Positions 26,946 through 35,518 of a DNA stretch of 64,000 nt are shown here, one piece after another (the first letter of the stretch is position 1; each line of letters starts with the position of its first letter). Position numbers and translations under genes: made by a program. The notes beneath the pieces are model-generated. The model saw only the letters and a list, made by a program, of their open reading frames with translations, was not told where the DNA came from and made no database searches. Source of the DNA: Marinomonas sp. UCMA 3892 (GTDB lineage Bacteria > Pseudomonadota > Gammaproteobacteria > Pseudomonadales > Marinomonadaceae). The DNA lies in NCBI RefSeq assembly GCF_012726345.1, contig NZ_PTXN01000018.1, forward strand, positions 1 to 64,000, written 5' to 3'.

Positions 26946-27953
26946 ATGAGTCTATATGAGATAAGTAAGAAATCTTTTTCTAATGTACTTTCTGTTGCCG
27001 CGCTAGTATCTACCACTATCTGCACGACAAATGTGGTGGCAGCGCCGACGAAGTTTACCTTTATAACCAATTGGTATGCTCAAGCTGAACATGGTGGATA
27101 TTATCAGGCTCTTGCAGAGGGACTTTATAAAGATGCGGGGCTTGATATGACAATTCGTATGGGTGGTCCACAAGTCAATAATCTACAACTACTTGCAGCA
27201 GGTAAAGCTCAGTGTGCGATTGTTGATGATATTGGTGTGATGATGGCTCAGAAAAGAGGCATTCCGGTAAAAATGGTAGCGACAAGCTTCCAGTTTGATC
27301 CAACGGTTGTTATTACCCATAGTGATATTGATACATTAGAAGATCTGAAAGGGCACACTGTACTTATTGCTAGCAGTTCACAATCGAGCTGGTGGCCATG
27401 GGCAAAGAAAAAGTATGGCTTCACCGACGCTATGAGCCGCCCTTATACCTTTAATATTCAGCCATTTATGCTTGATAAAACCGTTGCTCAACAAGGTTAT
27501 ATGACCTCTGAACCTTATGCCATGCAAGAAGCAGGGGCAGATTTTAAAAGCTTCCTGATAGGTAAAGAAGGTTACCCACCTTATGGAAATTCGATTGCTT
27601 GTCGGACTGAGGTTATTGAGCAGCATCCAGAAGAAATAAAAGGTTTTATTGACGCTTCTATGCAGGGGTGGAAATCGTATTTGGCTTCTCCAGCTAAGGG
27701 TAATGAGTTAATCATAAAAGATAACCCGAATATGACAGAAGACCGAATTGCATACGCGGTGAACTTATTAAATAGCTCTGGCATCGTAACGGGTGGCGAT
27801 GCACAAACCAAAGGAATTGGGTATATCAGCGACAGCCGTATGAAAAAAACTTGGGACATGGCAGTTGGGAATAATTTGTTTAGCGCTTCAGATGTAACGC
27901 TTTCAGAAGTTTACACCACTGAATTTGTTGATGCAGTGAGAGTGATGCCATGA
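26946..27953 (+). CDS. NMT1/SsuA-type ABC substrate-binding protein
   Basis: 335 residues. Signal peptide to about residue 33 (VVAAP), then the NMT1/THI5-like fold (FITNWYAQAEHGGYYQALAEGLYKDAG). This fold binds pyrimidines, riboflavin, nitrate or sulfonates in relatives such as ThiY and SsuA. Its stop overlaps the ATPase start by 4 bp (ATGA), unlike other binding-protein genes in this window, which are followed by hairpins. Confidence 0.88.
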   Translation: MSLYEISKKSFSNVLSVAALVSTTICTTNVVAAPTKFTFITNWYAQAEHGGYYQALAEGLYKDAGLDMTIRMGGPQVNNLQLLAAGKAQCAIVDDIGVMMAQKRGIPVKMVATSFQFDPTVVITHSDIDTLEDLKGHTVLIASSSQSSWWPWAKKKYGFTDAMSRPYTFNIQPFMLDKTVAQQGYMTSEPYAMQEAGADFKSFLIGKEGYPPYGNSIACRTEVIEQHPEEIKGFIDASMQGWKSYLASPAKGNELIIKDNPNMTEDRIAYAVNLLNSSGIVTGGDAQTKGIGYISDSRMKKTWDMAVGNNLFSASDVTLSEVYTTEFVDAVRVMP

Positions 27954-28801
27954 GTATAAATGCAGTCATCAAAGCATTTGATCATTCAGAGCAAATGCTT
28001 GAGGAGCATCCGCAAAATGATGGCGTTGCTCCCGCCATTGAATTGTTATCTACCGACAAAGTTTATAACAATGGAACTAGAGCTTTATTGCCAGTGGATT
28101 TGAAAATCAAACAAGGAGAGTTTGTCACCTTATTGGGGCCTTCTGGGTGTGGAAAAAGTACCTTGCTAAAAATGGTGGCAGGTCTTGAAGAACCGAGTGA
28201 TGGTCGACTTTTGTTATGGCGAAAACCTATTAATCAGCTGGCTAATAATGGCCGTACTTTGTCTTTTGTTTTTCAAGAAGCTTCATTAATGGCATGGCAC
28301 AGTGTACGAAAGAATGTTCGTCTTGCACTTGAGTTAGAAGGCGTTAAAGGAAAAGAGGCAGATGAGCGGGTTGAAAAAGTACTTAAGCTGGTTGGATTAG
28401 AAAAATTTTCCGAAGCGTTACCGAAAGAGCTTTCTGGAGGCATGCAAATGAGGGTTTCTATTGCAAGGGGGCTGGTTATTAAACCAGATCTCTTGTTAAT
28501 GGATGAGCCTTTTGGTGCTTTGGATGAAATCACCCGTTACAAATTGGACAGTGATTTGTTGGATCTTTGGCAGCGTAATGGGTTGACTGTTATTTTTGTC
28601 ACACATTCTATTCATGAAGCCGTTTTTTTATCTCAGCGTGTCATTGTGATGGCAGCCAGACCAGGAAGAGTTGTTGCAGATATAAAAATCGAAGAGCCTT
28701 TTCCTCGTAAAGCTGAGTTTCGAATGCAGCCGCGTTTTACTGAATATGCAATGCAATTACATGATTGCTTGGTGAGCGCCTCAACGGAGGATGAGCTATG
28801 A
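27950..28801 (+). CDS. ABC transporter ATPase (SsuB/TauB/ThiZ type)
   Basis: 283 residues, one nucleotide-binding domain: Walker A GPSGCGKST, Q-loop FVFQEA, signature LSGGMQMRVSIARGL, Walker B LLLMDEPFGALDE, H-loop THSIHEA. Starts inside the stop of the binding-protein gene and overlaps the permease gene by 4 bp. Has a 30-residue polar N-terminal extension compared with typical SsuB. Confidence 0.93.
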   Translation: MSINAVIKAFDHSEQMLEEHPQNDGVAPAIELLSTDKVYNNGTRALLPVDLKIKQGEFVTLLGPSGCGKSTLLKMVAGLEEPSDGRLLLWRKPINQLANNGRTLSFVFQEASLMAWHSVRKNVRLALELEGVKGKEADERVEKVLKLVGLEKFSEALPKELSGGMQMRVSIARGLVIKPDLLLMDEPFGALDEITRYKLDSDLLDLWQRNGLTVIFVTHSIHEAVFLSQRVIVMAARPGRVVADIKIEEPFPRKAEFRMQPRFTEYAMQLHDCLVSASTEDEL

Positions 28802-29610
28802 ATACTATAGCGCCAAATCCAAAACGCCCTTGGTTGTCTCATCCGAGAATTCGTAAGGTTATTGTGCCTGCGGCAATTGCCGTGATTTTGTTACTACTAT
28901 GGCAAGCAGTGGTGACTGCTGGAAAAGTGCCAGAATACATTTTCCCTTCCCCTTTGGTCACTCTTAATACTTTGTATGAGGATTGGGGGTTATTAGGGCC
29001 ATCCTTGTTGTTTACTTTGAAAATTACCTTGCTGTCGTTTTTGATGGCGACGGTGGTTGGTTGTGGTATTGCATTTTTGTTTGTTCAAAGTCGAGCAATA
29101 GAAACGGCATTTTTCCCCTATGCGGTTTTGTTGCAGGTCACTCCAATTGTTGCCATTGCGCCATTAATCATTATCTGGATCGACAACACAGTATTAGCCT
29201 TGGTTGTTTGTTCAACATTGGTGGCTTTATTCCCCATTATATCTAATACCACTTTGGGCTTGAGAAGTGTCTCACCGAATCTACTGGCGTATTTTAAATT
29301 ACGTCAAGCGAGTCGATTACAGGTTCTCTGGCGACTGCGTATTCCTTCTGCATTACCGTATTTTTTTGCTGCATTAAAAATTGCGAGTGGATTGTCTTTA
29401 GTAGGGGCCGTGGTTGCTGAGTTCGTGGCAGGAACGGGAGGAAGTAACACAGGATTGGCTTATCAAATTTTACAGTCCGGTTATCAGTTAAATATCCCTC
29501 GTATGTTTGCGGCCTTAATTTTGATTTCGTTAACTGGGGTTGTGTTGTTTATAGCTATGTCTATTTTGTCGAAGCTGGCAATAGGACATTGGCATGAAAG
29601 TGAAAACTAA
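28798..29610 (+). CDS. ABC transporter permease (SsuC/TauC/ThiX type)
   Basis: 270 residues with about six membrane helices of the BPD_transp_1 family; the EAA loop is LRQASRLQVLWRLRIPSALPYFFAALKIA. Completes the importer with the two preceding genes (ATGA overlap). Confidence 0.92.
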   Translation: MNTIAPNPKRPWLSHPRIRKVIVPAAIAVILLLLWQAVVTAGKVPEYIFPSPLVTLNTLYEDWGLLGPSLLFTLKITLLSFLMATVVGCGIAFLFVQSRAIETAFFPYAVLLQVTPIVAIAPLIIIWIDNTVLALVVCSTLVALFPIISNTTLGLRSVSPNLLAYFKLRQASRLQVLWRLRIPSALPYFFAALKIASGLSLVGAVVAEFVAGTGGSNTGLAYQILQSGYQLNIPRMFAALILISLTGVVLFIAMSILSKLAIGHWHESEN

Positions 29611-29670
29611 CCTCTCTGTTTGAAACGACGTCTTGTTTGATTTTTACTATGATTAATGTGAGTTTTCCCA

Positions 29671-31017
29671 ATGACTACAATTGAAAGTACCCAAGAATTA
29701 CTGCGTACACTACCGGAGCTGAATTGGCTTACATCGCCTATTCATATTAAGCGACTATCAAAAGACTTTTACTGGTTTAGCCCGCTTTTGAAAGCGCAAT
29801 TAGCCGACAAAAAGGCTGATTTAGTTGTACGTCCTCGCAGTGAAGAAGAATTGACACAACTTATTTGTGAAACTGTTCGTTTAAATATCCCAGTTACTAT
29901 TCGTGGTGGTGGAACGGGAAACTATGGTCAATCCGTACCTTTAAATGGCGGTGTCATTATTGATATGACAGATTTTAATCAGCTCAACTGGATAAAAGGT
30001 GGTGTTGCAAGTGTTCGACCTGGTATGAAGCTTGGCGGCCTTGAAGAATCTGCTCGAGAATATGGCTTGGAGCTACGCTGTATGCCATCGACGTACAAAA
30101 TGGCGACGATTGGAGGTTTATTCTCAGGCGGCTTCGGCGGCATTGGTTCTATTAATTATGGACCTATTTCTGCCTCAGGAAATGTGCTTGCTGCACGTGT
30201 AATGACACTAGAAAATCCACCTAGAATCATAGAACTGCGAGGGCATGAAACCCTTAATTTTCATCATACTTACGGTACTAATGGTATTCTGGTTGAGTTA
30301 GAGGTAGCGCTTGCGCCTGCGAGACAGTGGGACGAATATATGCTGGCGTTTGCGGATTTAAGCTATGCTGTTCACTTTGCTAAATCAATAACCAACAGTG
30401 TTGGCATTGATAAACGAAATATCGCGGTATTTGACGCTCAAAGTGCCGCGCATTTTTTCGAAGCTAGTGAAAATTTGAAAGCCGGCGAGCATTTGGTAAT
30501 TGCTATAGTCTCGTCAAATTCAAAAGAGCCCATGTTAGAGCTGTTGGAAGAAAAACTTGGCCATATTGCGTGGTCTCAGACTGCCGCCGATATGCAACAA
30601 AACCAACATACTTTGATGGAATATTGTTGGAATCATTCAACCTTGCATGCTCTTAAAAAAGACGATTCTTTAACGTATTTGCAAGCGAATTACCAAGTAG
30701 ACAAATTGCTAGAGCAATTGGCTGGCATTCGAGAGCAAGTGGGTGATGAGGTTGGCGTTCATTTGGAGTTTATCCGGAGCACAGACTCGTCTTTATTTGT
30801 TACTGGCTTGCCGCTGATTCATTATTCGACGCCAGAACGATTGATGGAGTTGATTTCTATTCATCAAAGTTTAGGAATAAAAATCAATAATCCACATGTT
30901 TATACTTTAGAAGATGGTAAGCATGGTGGCCGCTTAAGTGACGAAATTTTAACGAGTAAAAAGCAAAACGACCCTCATTCGTTATTGAACGTGGGGAAAG
31001 TTCGCAGCTTGTGTTAA
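29671..31017 (+). CDS. FAD-linked oxidase/dehydrogenase (GlcD/PCMH type)
   Basis: 448 residues. An N-terminal PCMH FAD-binding domain (VVRPRSEEELTQLI, IRGGGTGNYGQS, ATIGGLFSGGFGGIGSINYG) and a C-terminal FAD-oxidase-type domain ending with FNVGK-like LLNVGKVRS. Resembles glycolate or D-lactate dehydrogenase subunits; probably oxidises a hydroxy acid or related product of the cluster. No iron-sulfur partner gene adjoins it. Confidence 0.85.
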   Translation: MTTIESTQELLRTLPELNWLTSPIHIKRLSKDFYWFSPLLKAQLADKKADLVVRPRSEEELTQLICETVRLNIPVTIRGGGTGNYGQSVPLNGGVIIDMTDFNQLNWIKGGVASVRPGMKLGGLEESAREYGLELRCMPSTYKMATIGGLFSGGFGGIGSINYGPISASGNVLAARVMTLENPPRIIELRGHETLNFHHTYGTNGILVELEVALAPARQWDEYMLAFADLSYAVHFAKSITNSVGIDKRNIAVFDAQSAAHFFEASENLKAGEHLVIAIVSSNSKEPMLELLEEKLGHIAWSQTAADMQQNQHTLMEYCWNHSTLHALKKDDSLTYLQANYQVDKLLEQLAGIREQVGDEVGVHLEFIRSTDSSLFVTGLPLIHYSTPERLMELISIHQSLGIKINNPHVYTLEDGKHGGRLSDEILTSKKQNDPHSLLNVGKVRSLC

Positions 31018-31078
31018 ATGAAACAAAAAGCATTTAAGATTACTAAACTGTTTTATTACATCAAAAGGATAGGATTAG

Positions 31079-31573
31079 ATGAATCATTTAAGAACAATCA
31101 AAATCGTGTTAGTTGGCTGTGTTGCTCTGTTCGCAGGGTTGGTGGCTTTTAATAATGTTGTGGATTACGGTTCTAACTTTGCGTTTGTCCAGCATGTATT
31201 AACCATGGACACGACGTTTGAATGGAATGAATTAAAATACCGTGCTATCGATGAACCTGTTTTGCATCACGGATTTTATTGGTTGATTATCTTGGCTGAA
31301 GCTTTAGTTGGTATTTTGTGTGCGTTGGGCGCTTGGAATATGTGGCAAAAAAGAAAGCTAGATAAAAAGCAATTTAACGCAGCAAAAACACTGGCTAATT
31401 TTGGTTTGGCTCTTGGTGTGTTGCTTTGGTTTACCGGATTTATGACCATTGGCGCTGAATGGTTCTTAATGTGGCAGTCGCAGATTTGGAACGGGCAAGC
31501 TTCTGCGTTTCGTTTTATTGTTGTGTTGTTTTTAGTACTTATCTTTATTAATCAAGTTGAAGAAGAGTCTTAG
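31079..31573 (+). CDS. DUF2165 family small membrane protein
   Basis: 164 residues with about four membrane helices and the family pattern of a conserved loop between helices 1 and 2 (NNVVDYGSNFAFVQHVLTMD) and a WFTGFMTIGAEWF segment. Function unknown. Last gene before a strong terminator, so it belongs to the catabolic cluster; an accessory membrane role in transport or electron transfer is possible. Confidence 0.85.
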   Translation: MNHLRTIKIVLVGCVALFAGLVAFNNVVDYGSNFAFVQHVLTMDTTFEWNELKYRAIDEPVLHHGFYWLIILAEALVGILCALGAWNMWQKRKLDKKQFNAAKTLANFGLALGVLLWFTGFMTIGAEWFLMWQSQIWNGQASAFRFIVVLFLVLIFINQVEEES

Positions 31574-31614
31574 TCAGCGCTTCGTTCATCAATAAACCGC
31601 TCTTATATCTTATT

Positions 31615-31649
31615 AAAGCCCTTTGGATTAACGTCCAAAGGGCTTTTTT
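31615..31649 (+). terminator. Intrinsic terminator of the catabolic cluster
   Basis: A perfect 13-bp stem (31615-31627 with 31634-31646) ending in TTTTTT. It separates the catabolic cluster from the xylose operon. Confidence 0.93.
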
Positions 31650-31768
31650 GTAAAAACGCTAAACGGAAACAAAAAAAGATAATACCGCTTATTAAAGCGC
31701 CGATTTACATTCGTCTCACTCCATCAGGAGATCGTTCACTTTTAATAAAAATAACAAGGAATGAAAAG

Positions 31769-32770
31769 ATGAAAAAAATCCTTTCCATGAGTTTGCTGGC
31801 AACACTCTGTGCAGCAACATCTCTTCCTGCATTGGCGGCAGGTGAGAAAATCGGTTTGTTGATGTCTGACTTACGCTTAGAGCGCTGGCAGAAAGACCGA
31901 GATTTGTTTACGGAAGCGGCTGAATCTATGGGCGCTAAGGTTTACACACAATCAGCCAATGGCGATGCGAACACACAAATCTCTCAAATTGAAAACATGA
32001 TTTCTCGTGGAGTTGATGTGTTGGTTATTGTGCCAGAAAACGGTGAAGTACTCGGTAATGTGTTGGCAGAAGCCAAAGCCGAAGGTATTAAAGTACTGGC
32101 CTACGACCGATTGATTAAATTTGCCGACATCGATTTATATGTGTCTTTTGACAATATTCGTGTGGGTGAAATGCAGGCTGAAGCTTTACTGAAGCGTAAA
32201 CCGAAAGGTAATTATTTTTTGATGGGAGGGTCGCCAACAGATAACAACGCGAAAATGTTCCGCCAAGGTCAAATGAACGTACTGCAACCTGCGATTGATG
32301 CGAAAAAAATTAACATAGTAGGCGATCAATGGGCAATGGGTTGGTCTGCTGAGGCTGCGTTAAATATTATGGAAAATGGTCTTACTGCCAATGCTAATAA
32401 AATTGATGCGGTTGTAGCGTCTAACGATTCTACCGCTGGTGGTGCGATCCAAGCACTAGCAGCACAAGGTTTGAGTGGTAAAGTGGTGATTTCTGGTCAA
32501 GATGCTGATTTAGCATCGGTACGTCGTATTGTCGCTGGCACACAGACTATGACGGTGTACAAACCGATTTCGAAACTGGCAAAAACCAGTGCTGAAATGG
32601 CGGTTAAGCTAGCTCGTGGTGAAAAAATCAAAGTTAATGGCTCGGTTAACAACGGCAAAAAAGACGTTGATGCTGTGTTGTTAACGCCTATTTCGGTTAC
32701 CAAAGACAACCTAGATTCAACCGTCATTGCTGACGGATTCCATTCTCGTAATGATGTTTACAATCCTTAG
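31769..32770 (+). CDS. xylF: D-xylose-binding periplasmic protein XylF
   Basis: 333 residues. Signal peptide cut near LPALAA (about residue 23), then a xylose-type binding fold (KIGLLMSDLRLERWQKDRDLFTEAA; VAYDRLI-like ligand region YDRLIKFADIDLYVSFDN; GGSPTDNNAKMFRQGQM). Captures D-xylose for XylGH. First gene of xylFGHB. AAGGAA precedes the ATG. Followed by a hairpin before xylG. Confidence 0.95.
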   Translation: MKKILSMSLLATLCAATSLPALAAGEKIGLLMSDLRLERWQKDRDLFTEAAESMGAKVYTQSANGDANTQISQIENMISRGVDVLVIVPENGEVLGNVLAEAKAEGIKVLAYDRLIKFADIDLYVSFDNIRVGEMQAEALLKRKPKGNYFLMGGSPTDNNAKMFRQGQMNVLQPAIDAKKINIVGDQWAMGWSAEAALNIMENGLTANANKIDAVVASNDSTAGGAIQALAAQGLSGKVVISGQDADLASVRRIVAGTQTMTVYKPISKLAKTSAEMAVKLARGEKIKVNGSVNNGKKDVDAVLLTPISVTKDNLDSTVIADGFHSRNDVYNP

Positions 32771-32782
32771 ATTTCCTAATGT

Positions 32783-32804
32783 ATGGCGCTCAATTGAGCG
32801 CCAT
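32783..32804. promoter_or_regulatory. Palindromic stem-loop between xylF and xylG
   Basis: A perfect 22-nt palindrome (11-bp arms, ATGGCGCTCAA) 13 bases after the xylF stop, without a U run. Probably stabilises xylF mRNA and lowers read-through into xylGH. Confidence 0.75.
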
Positions 32805-32827
32805 TTGCTTTTCATAAGGGTGTAAAT

Positions 32828-34357
32828 ATGAAGCAAACATTATTGGACATGCGTTCCATTGTAAAAAGCTTTTCGGGTGTTCGTGCCTTAAATGGTGTCA
32901 GCATTCAGCTTGATCGTGGTGAAGTCTTGTCTATTTGTGGTGAAAATGGTTCGGGTAAATCCACCTTAATGAAGGTGTTAAGTGGCGTTTGGCCGTTTGG
33001 ATCTTACGAAGGAGAAATCTTCTTCGAAGGTAATCTCGTTAAGGCTTCGACAATTCGAGATACCGAAGCGCTGGGTATTGTCATTATTCATCAGGAATTG
33101 GCGCTCGTTAAAGAATTGTCAGTCATGGAAAACATTTTTCTTGGCAATGAAATTGGTTCATTTGCTCGACTGAATGACGAAGAAATGCATCGTCGGACCT
33201 CGGAATTATTAGCTCGGGTGAAACTAGATGTGTTGCCTGATACGCCAATACGAGATCTTGGCGTCGGCCAGCAGCAATTGGTCGAGATTGCCAAGGCGCT
33301 GAATAAAAACGTCAAACTGTTAATTCTGGATGAGCCAACTTCGTCTTTGACGACAACTGAAATCGACATTCTGCTGAACATTGTTAGTGAGCTTAAACAG
33401 CAAGGTATCGCGTGCATTTATATTTCTCATAAGTTGGATGAAGTATTGGCCTTGTCTGATTGGGTCACCGTGATTCGTGATGGTGACCATATTGATACCA
33501 AAGCAGCGGCTCAGCTGACACAAAATGACATCATCAGCATGATGGTTGGGCGAGAGCTAGACGAGCTGTTTCCGCGAGAAGAGCACGATATTGGCGAGGT
33601 GGTTTTGCGCGTCAAACATGCCACCGCGAAACAAGCTGGTGCGACTCGTGCGCAAGTCGAAGATGTTAGCTTTGAGTTGCGCCAAGGGGAAATTCTTGGT
33701 ATCGCGGGCTTGATTGGTTCTGGTCGTACTGAGCTGATGCAGTGTCTTTATGGTTCTTATGATGGTGACTATGAAGCAGAGATCGAGCTAGAAGGGCAGA
33801 CCGTCAACATTCGTTCCCAGCGTGTGGCGTTAGAAGCTGGCATTGCCATGGTGCCAGAGGACCGAAAACGTCATGGTATCGTGCCTATTATGAGTGTTGG
33901 CCGCAATATTACTTTATCCGTGTTGGGGAAATACTCTTCTTGGTTTGGTGCGGTGAATGAAGACAAAGAAAGTAATGACATCGACGATTATATCGAGCAG
34001 CTAAAAGTCAAAACCGCGTCCGCTGATTTGTCGATTAAAAACCTCAGCGGTGGCAACCAACAAAAAGCCATTATCGCCAAATGTCTGTTAACCCATCCCA
34101 AAATTTTGATTCTCGATGAACCAACTCGCGGCATCGATGTAGGCGCAAAATATGAGATCTATAAGTTGATGTTTGCTCTCGTCAAACAAGGCATGTCCAT
34201 CATTATGGTGTCGTCTGAATTATCTGAAGTAATTGGTATCAGTGACCGAGTATTAGTGATGCATGAAGGGCGCTTGAAGGGGCAATTTGACTATCAAGGT
34301 TTGACCCAAGAAATGATTATGAATTGCGCGATCAAAGAAGGTGTAGCAAATGTTTAA
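32828..34357 (+). CDS. xylG: D-xylose ABC transporter ATPase XylG
   Basis: 509 residues, two ATPase domains. Walker A GENGSGKST (38-46), Walker B LLILDEPTSSLT, then second-domain GLIGSGRTE, LSGGNQQKAIIAK and LILDEPTRGID. The segment VWPFGSYEGEI after Walker A is characteristic of XylG. Overlaps xylH by 8 bp. Confidence 0.95.
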   Translation: MKQTLLDMRSIVKSFSGVRALNGVSIQLDRGEVLSICGENGSGKSTLMKVLSGVWPFGSYEGEIFFEGNLVKASTIRDTEALGIVIIHQELALVKELSVMENIFLGNEIGSFARLNDEEMHRRTSELLARVKLDVLPDTPIRDLGVGQQQLVEIAKALNKNVKLLILDEPTSSLTTTEIDILLNIVSELKQQGIACIYISHKLDEVLALSDWVTVIRDGDHIDTKAAAQLTQNDIISMMVGRELDELFPREEHDIGEVVLRVKHATAKQAGATRAQVEDVSFELRQGEILGIAGLIGSGRTELMQCLYGSYDGDYEAEIELEGQTVNIRSQRVALEAGIAMVPEDRKRHGIVPIMSVGRNITLSVLGKYSSWFGAVNEDKESNDIDDYIEQLKVKTASADLSIKNLSGGNQQKAIIAKCLLTHPKILILDEPTRGIDVGAKYEIYKLMFALVKQGMSIIMVSSELSEVIGISDRVLVMHEGRLKGQFDYQGLTQEMIMNCAIKEGVANV

Positions 34358-35480
34358 AACAATAAAAACCAGTCAATTACAATTGTTTGCGATGTTAGCG
34401 GCGATGCTGCTGATTGTCGTCTTCTTTTCTATTGCGACCGATGGCGCGTTTATTTCGCCACGGAATATTTCGAACTTGATTCGTCAAACGGCCATTGTGG
34501 GCGTGCTCGCTATTGGCATGGTGTTTGTCATCATCAGTGCCGAAATCGATTTGTCGGTTGGTTCTATGATGGGCCTATTGGGTGGAATCGCAGCGATTTT
34601 GGATGTTTGGTTTAACTTTCCGATTTTACTTACCGTGTTAGTGACCGTCGTTGCGGGTTTAGTCTTAGGCTTATTTAACGGCTGGTGGGTGGCGTATCAA
34701 CGTGTGCCATCTTTCATTGTCACTTTGGCTGGGATGTTGGCATTTCGCGGCATTTTAGTGGGTTTGACTGATGGTGCCACGGTTGCACCAACGTCTAGTT
34801 CACTGGCCATCATTGGTCAAAGCTATATTCCTTCAGGTTGGGGCATTAGTGTTGTGGGTTTGTTGTGCTTAGGTTTGGTGGCAAAAGTTTATGCTCGACG
34901 TAAGGCAAGAAAACAACATGGTGTTGAAAATAAAGCGGCAAAGTTTGAATACGCAAAAGCTTTCGTGGCGGTCGTGGTCTTGCTAGTTTTGCTCTATGCC
35001 TTAGAAAGTTATCGAGGCATTCCAACGCCTATTTTGATCATGGGCGGATTAATTCTTATTGCCACTTATGTTGCCAAGCGAACTGCGTTTGGTCGTCGTG
35101 TCTACGCCATTGGTGGCAATATCGAAGCGACTCGCATGTCTGGTGTGAACGTCGAACGAACCAAAATGTTGGTGTTTGGTTTTAACGGCATGATGGTCGC
35201 TGTCGCGGCTTTGATACTGACTTCTCGGCTTGGTGCGGGTTCTCCAGCAGCCGGAAATATGGCGGAGCTGGATGCCATTGCTGCCTGTGTGATCGGCGGA
35301 ACCAGTTTGGCTGGCGGCGTTGGCGCAGTGTTTGGAGCCATCATGGGCGCGCTTATTATGGCGAGTTTAGACAACGGCATGAGCATGCTCGATGTACCGA
35401 CTTTTTGGCAATTAATTGTCAAAGGCATGATTTTATTATTCGCCGTTTGGCTGGATGTGAAAACCAAGAAAGCGCAGTAA
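34350..35480 (+). CDS. xylH: D-xylose ABC transporter permease XylH
   Basis: 376 residues, about 10 membrane helices; BPD_transp_2 family with GMVFVIISAEIDLSVGSMMGL and the C-terminal GGTSLAGGVGAVFGAIMGAL. The cytoplasmic insert around residues 180-215 is typical for XylH, which is longer than RbsC. Translationally coupled to xylG. Confidence 0.95.
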   Translation: MFKTIKTSQLQLFAMLAAMLLIVVFFSIATDGAFISPRNISNLIRQTAIVGVLAIGMVFVIISAEIDLSVGSMMGLLGGIAAILDVWFNFPILLTVLVTVVAGLVLGLFNGWWVAYQRVPSFIVTLAGMLAFRGILVGLTDGATVAPTSSSLAIIGQSYIPSGWGISVVGLLCLGLVAKVYARRKARKQHGVENKAAKFEYAKAFVAVVVLLVLLYALESYRGIPTPILIMGGLILIATYVAKRTAFGRRVYAIGGNIEATRMSGVNVERTKMLVFGFNGMMVAVAALILTSRLGAGSPAAGNMAELDAIAACVIGGTSLAGGVGAVFGAIMGALIMASLDNGMSMLDVPTFWQLIVKGMILLFAVWLDVKTKKAQ

Positions 35481-35518
35481 TCAACAGATTTAAATGAATT
35501 AAATAAGAGATAACTATT

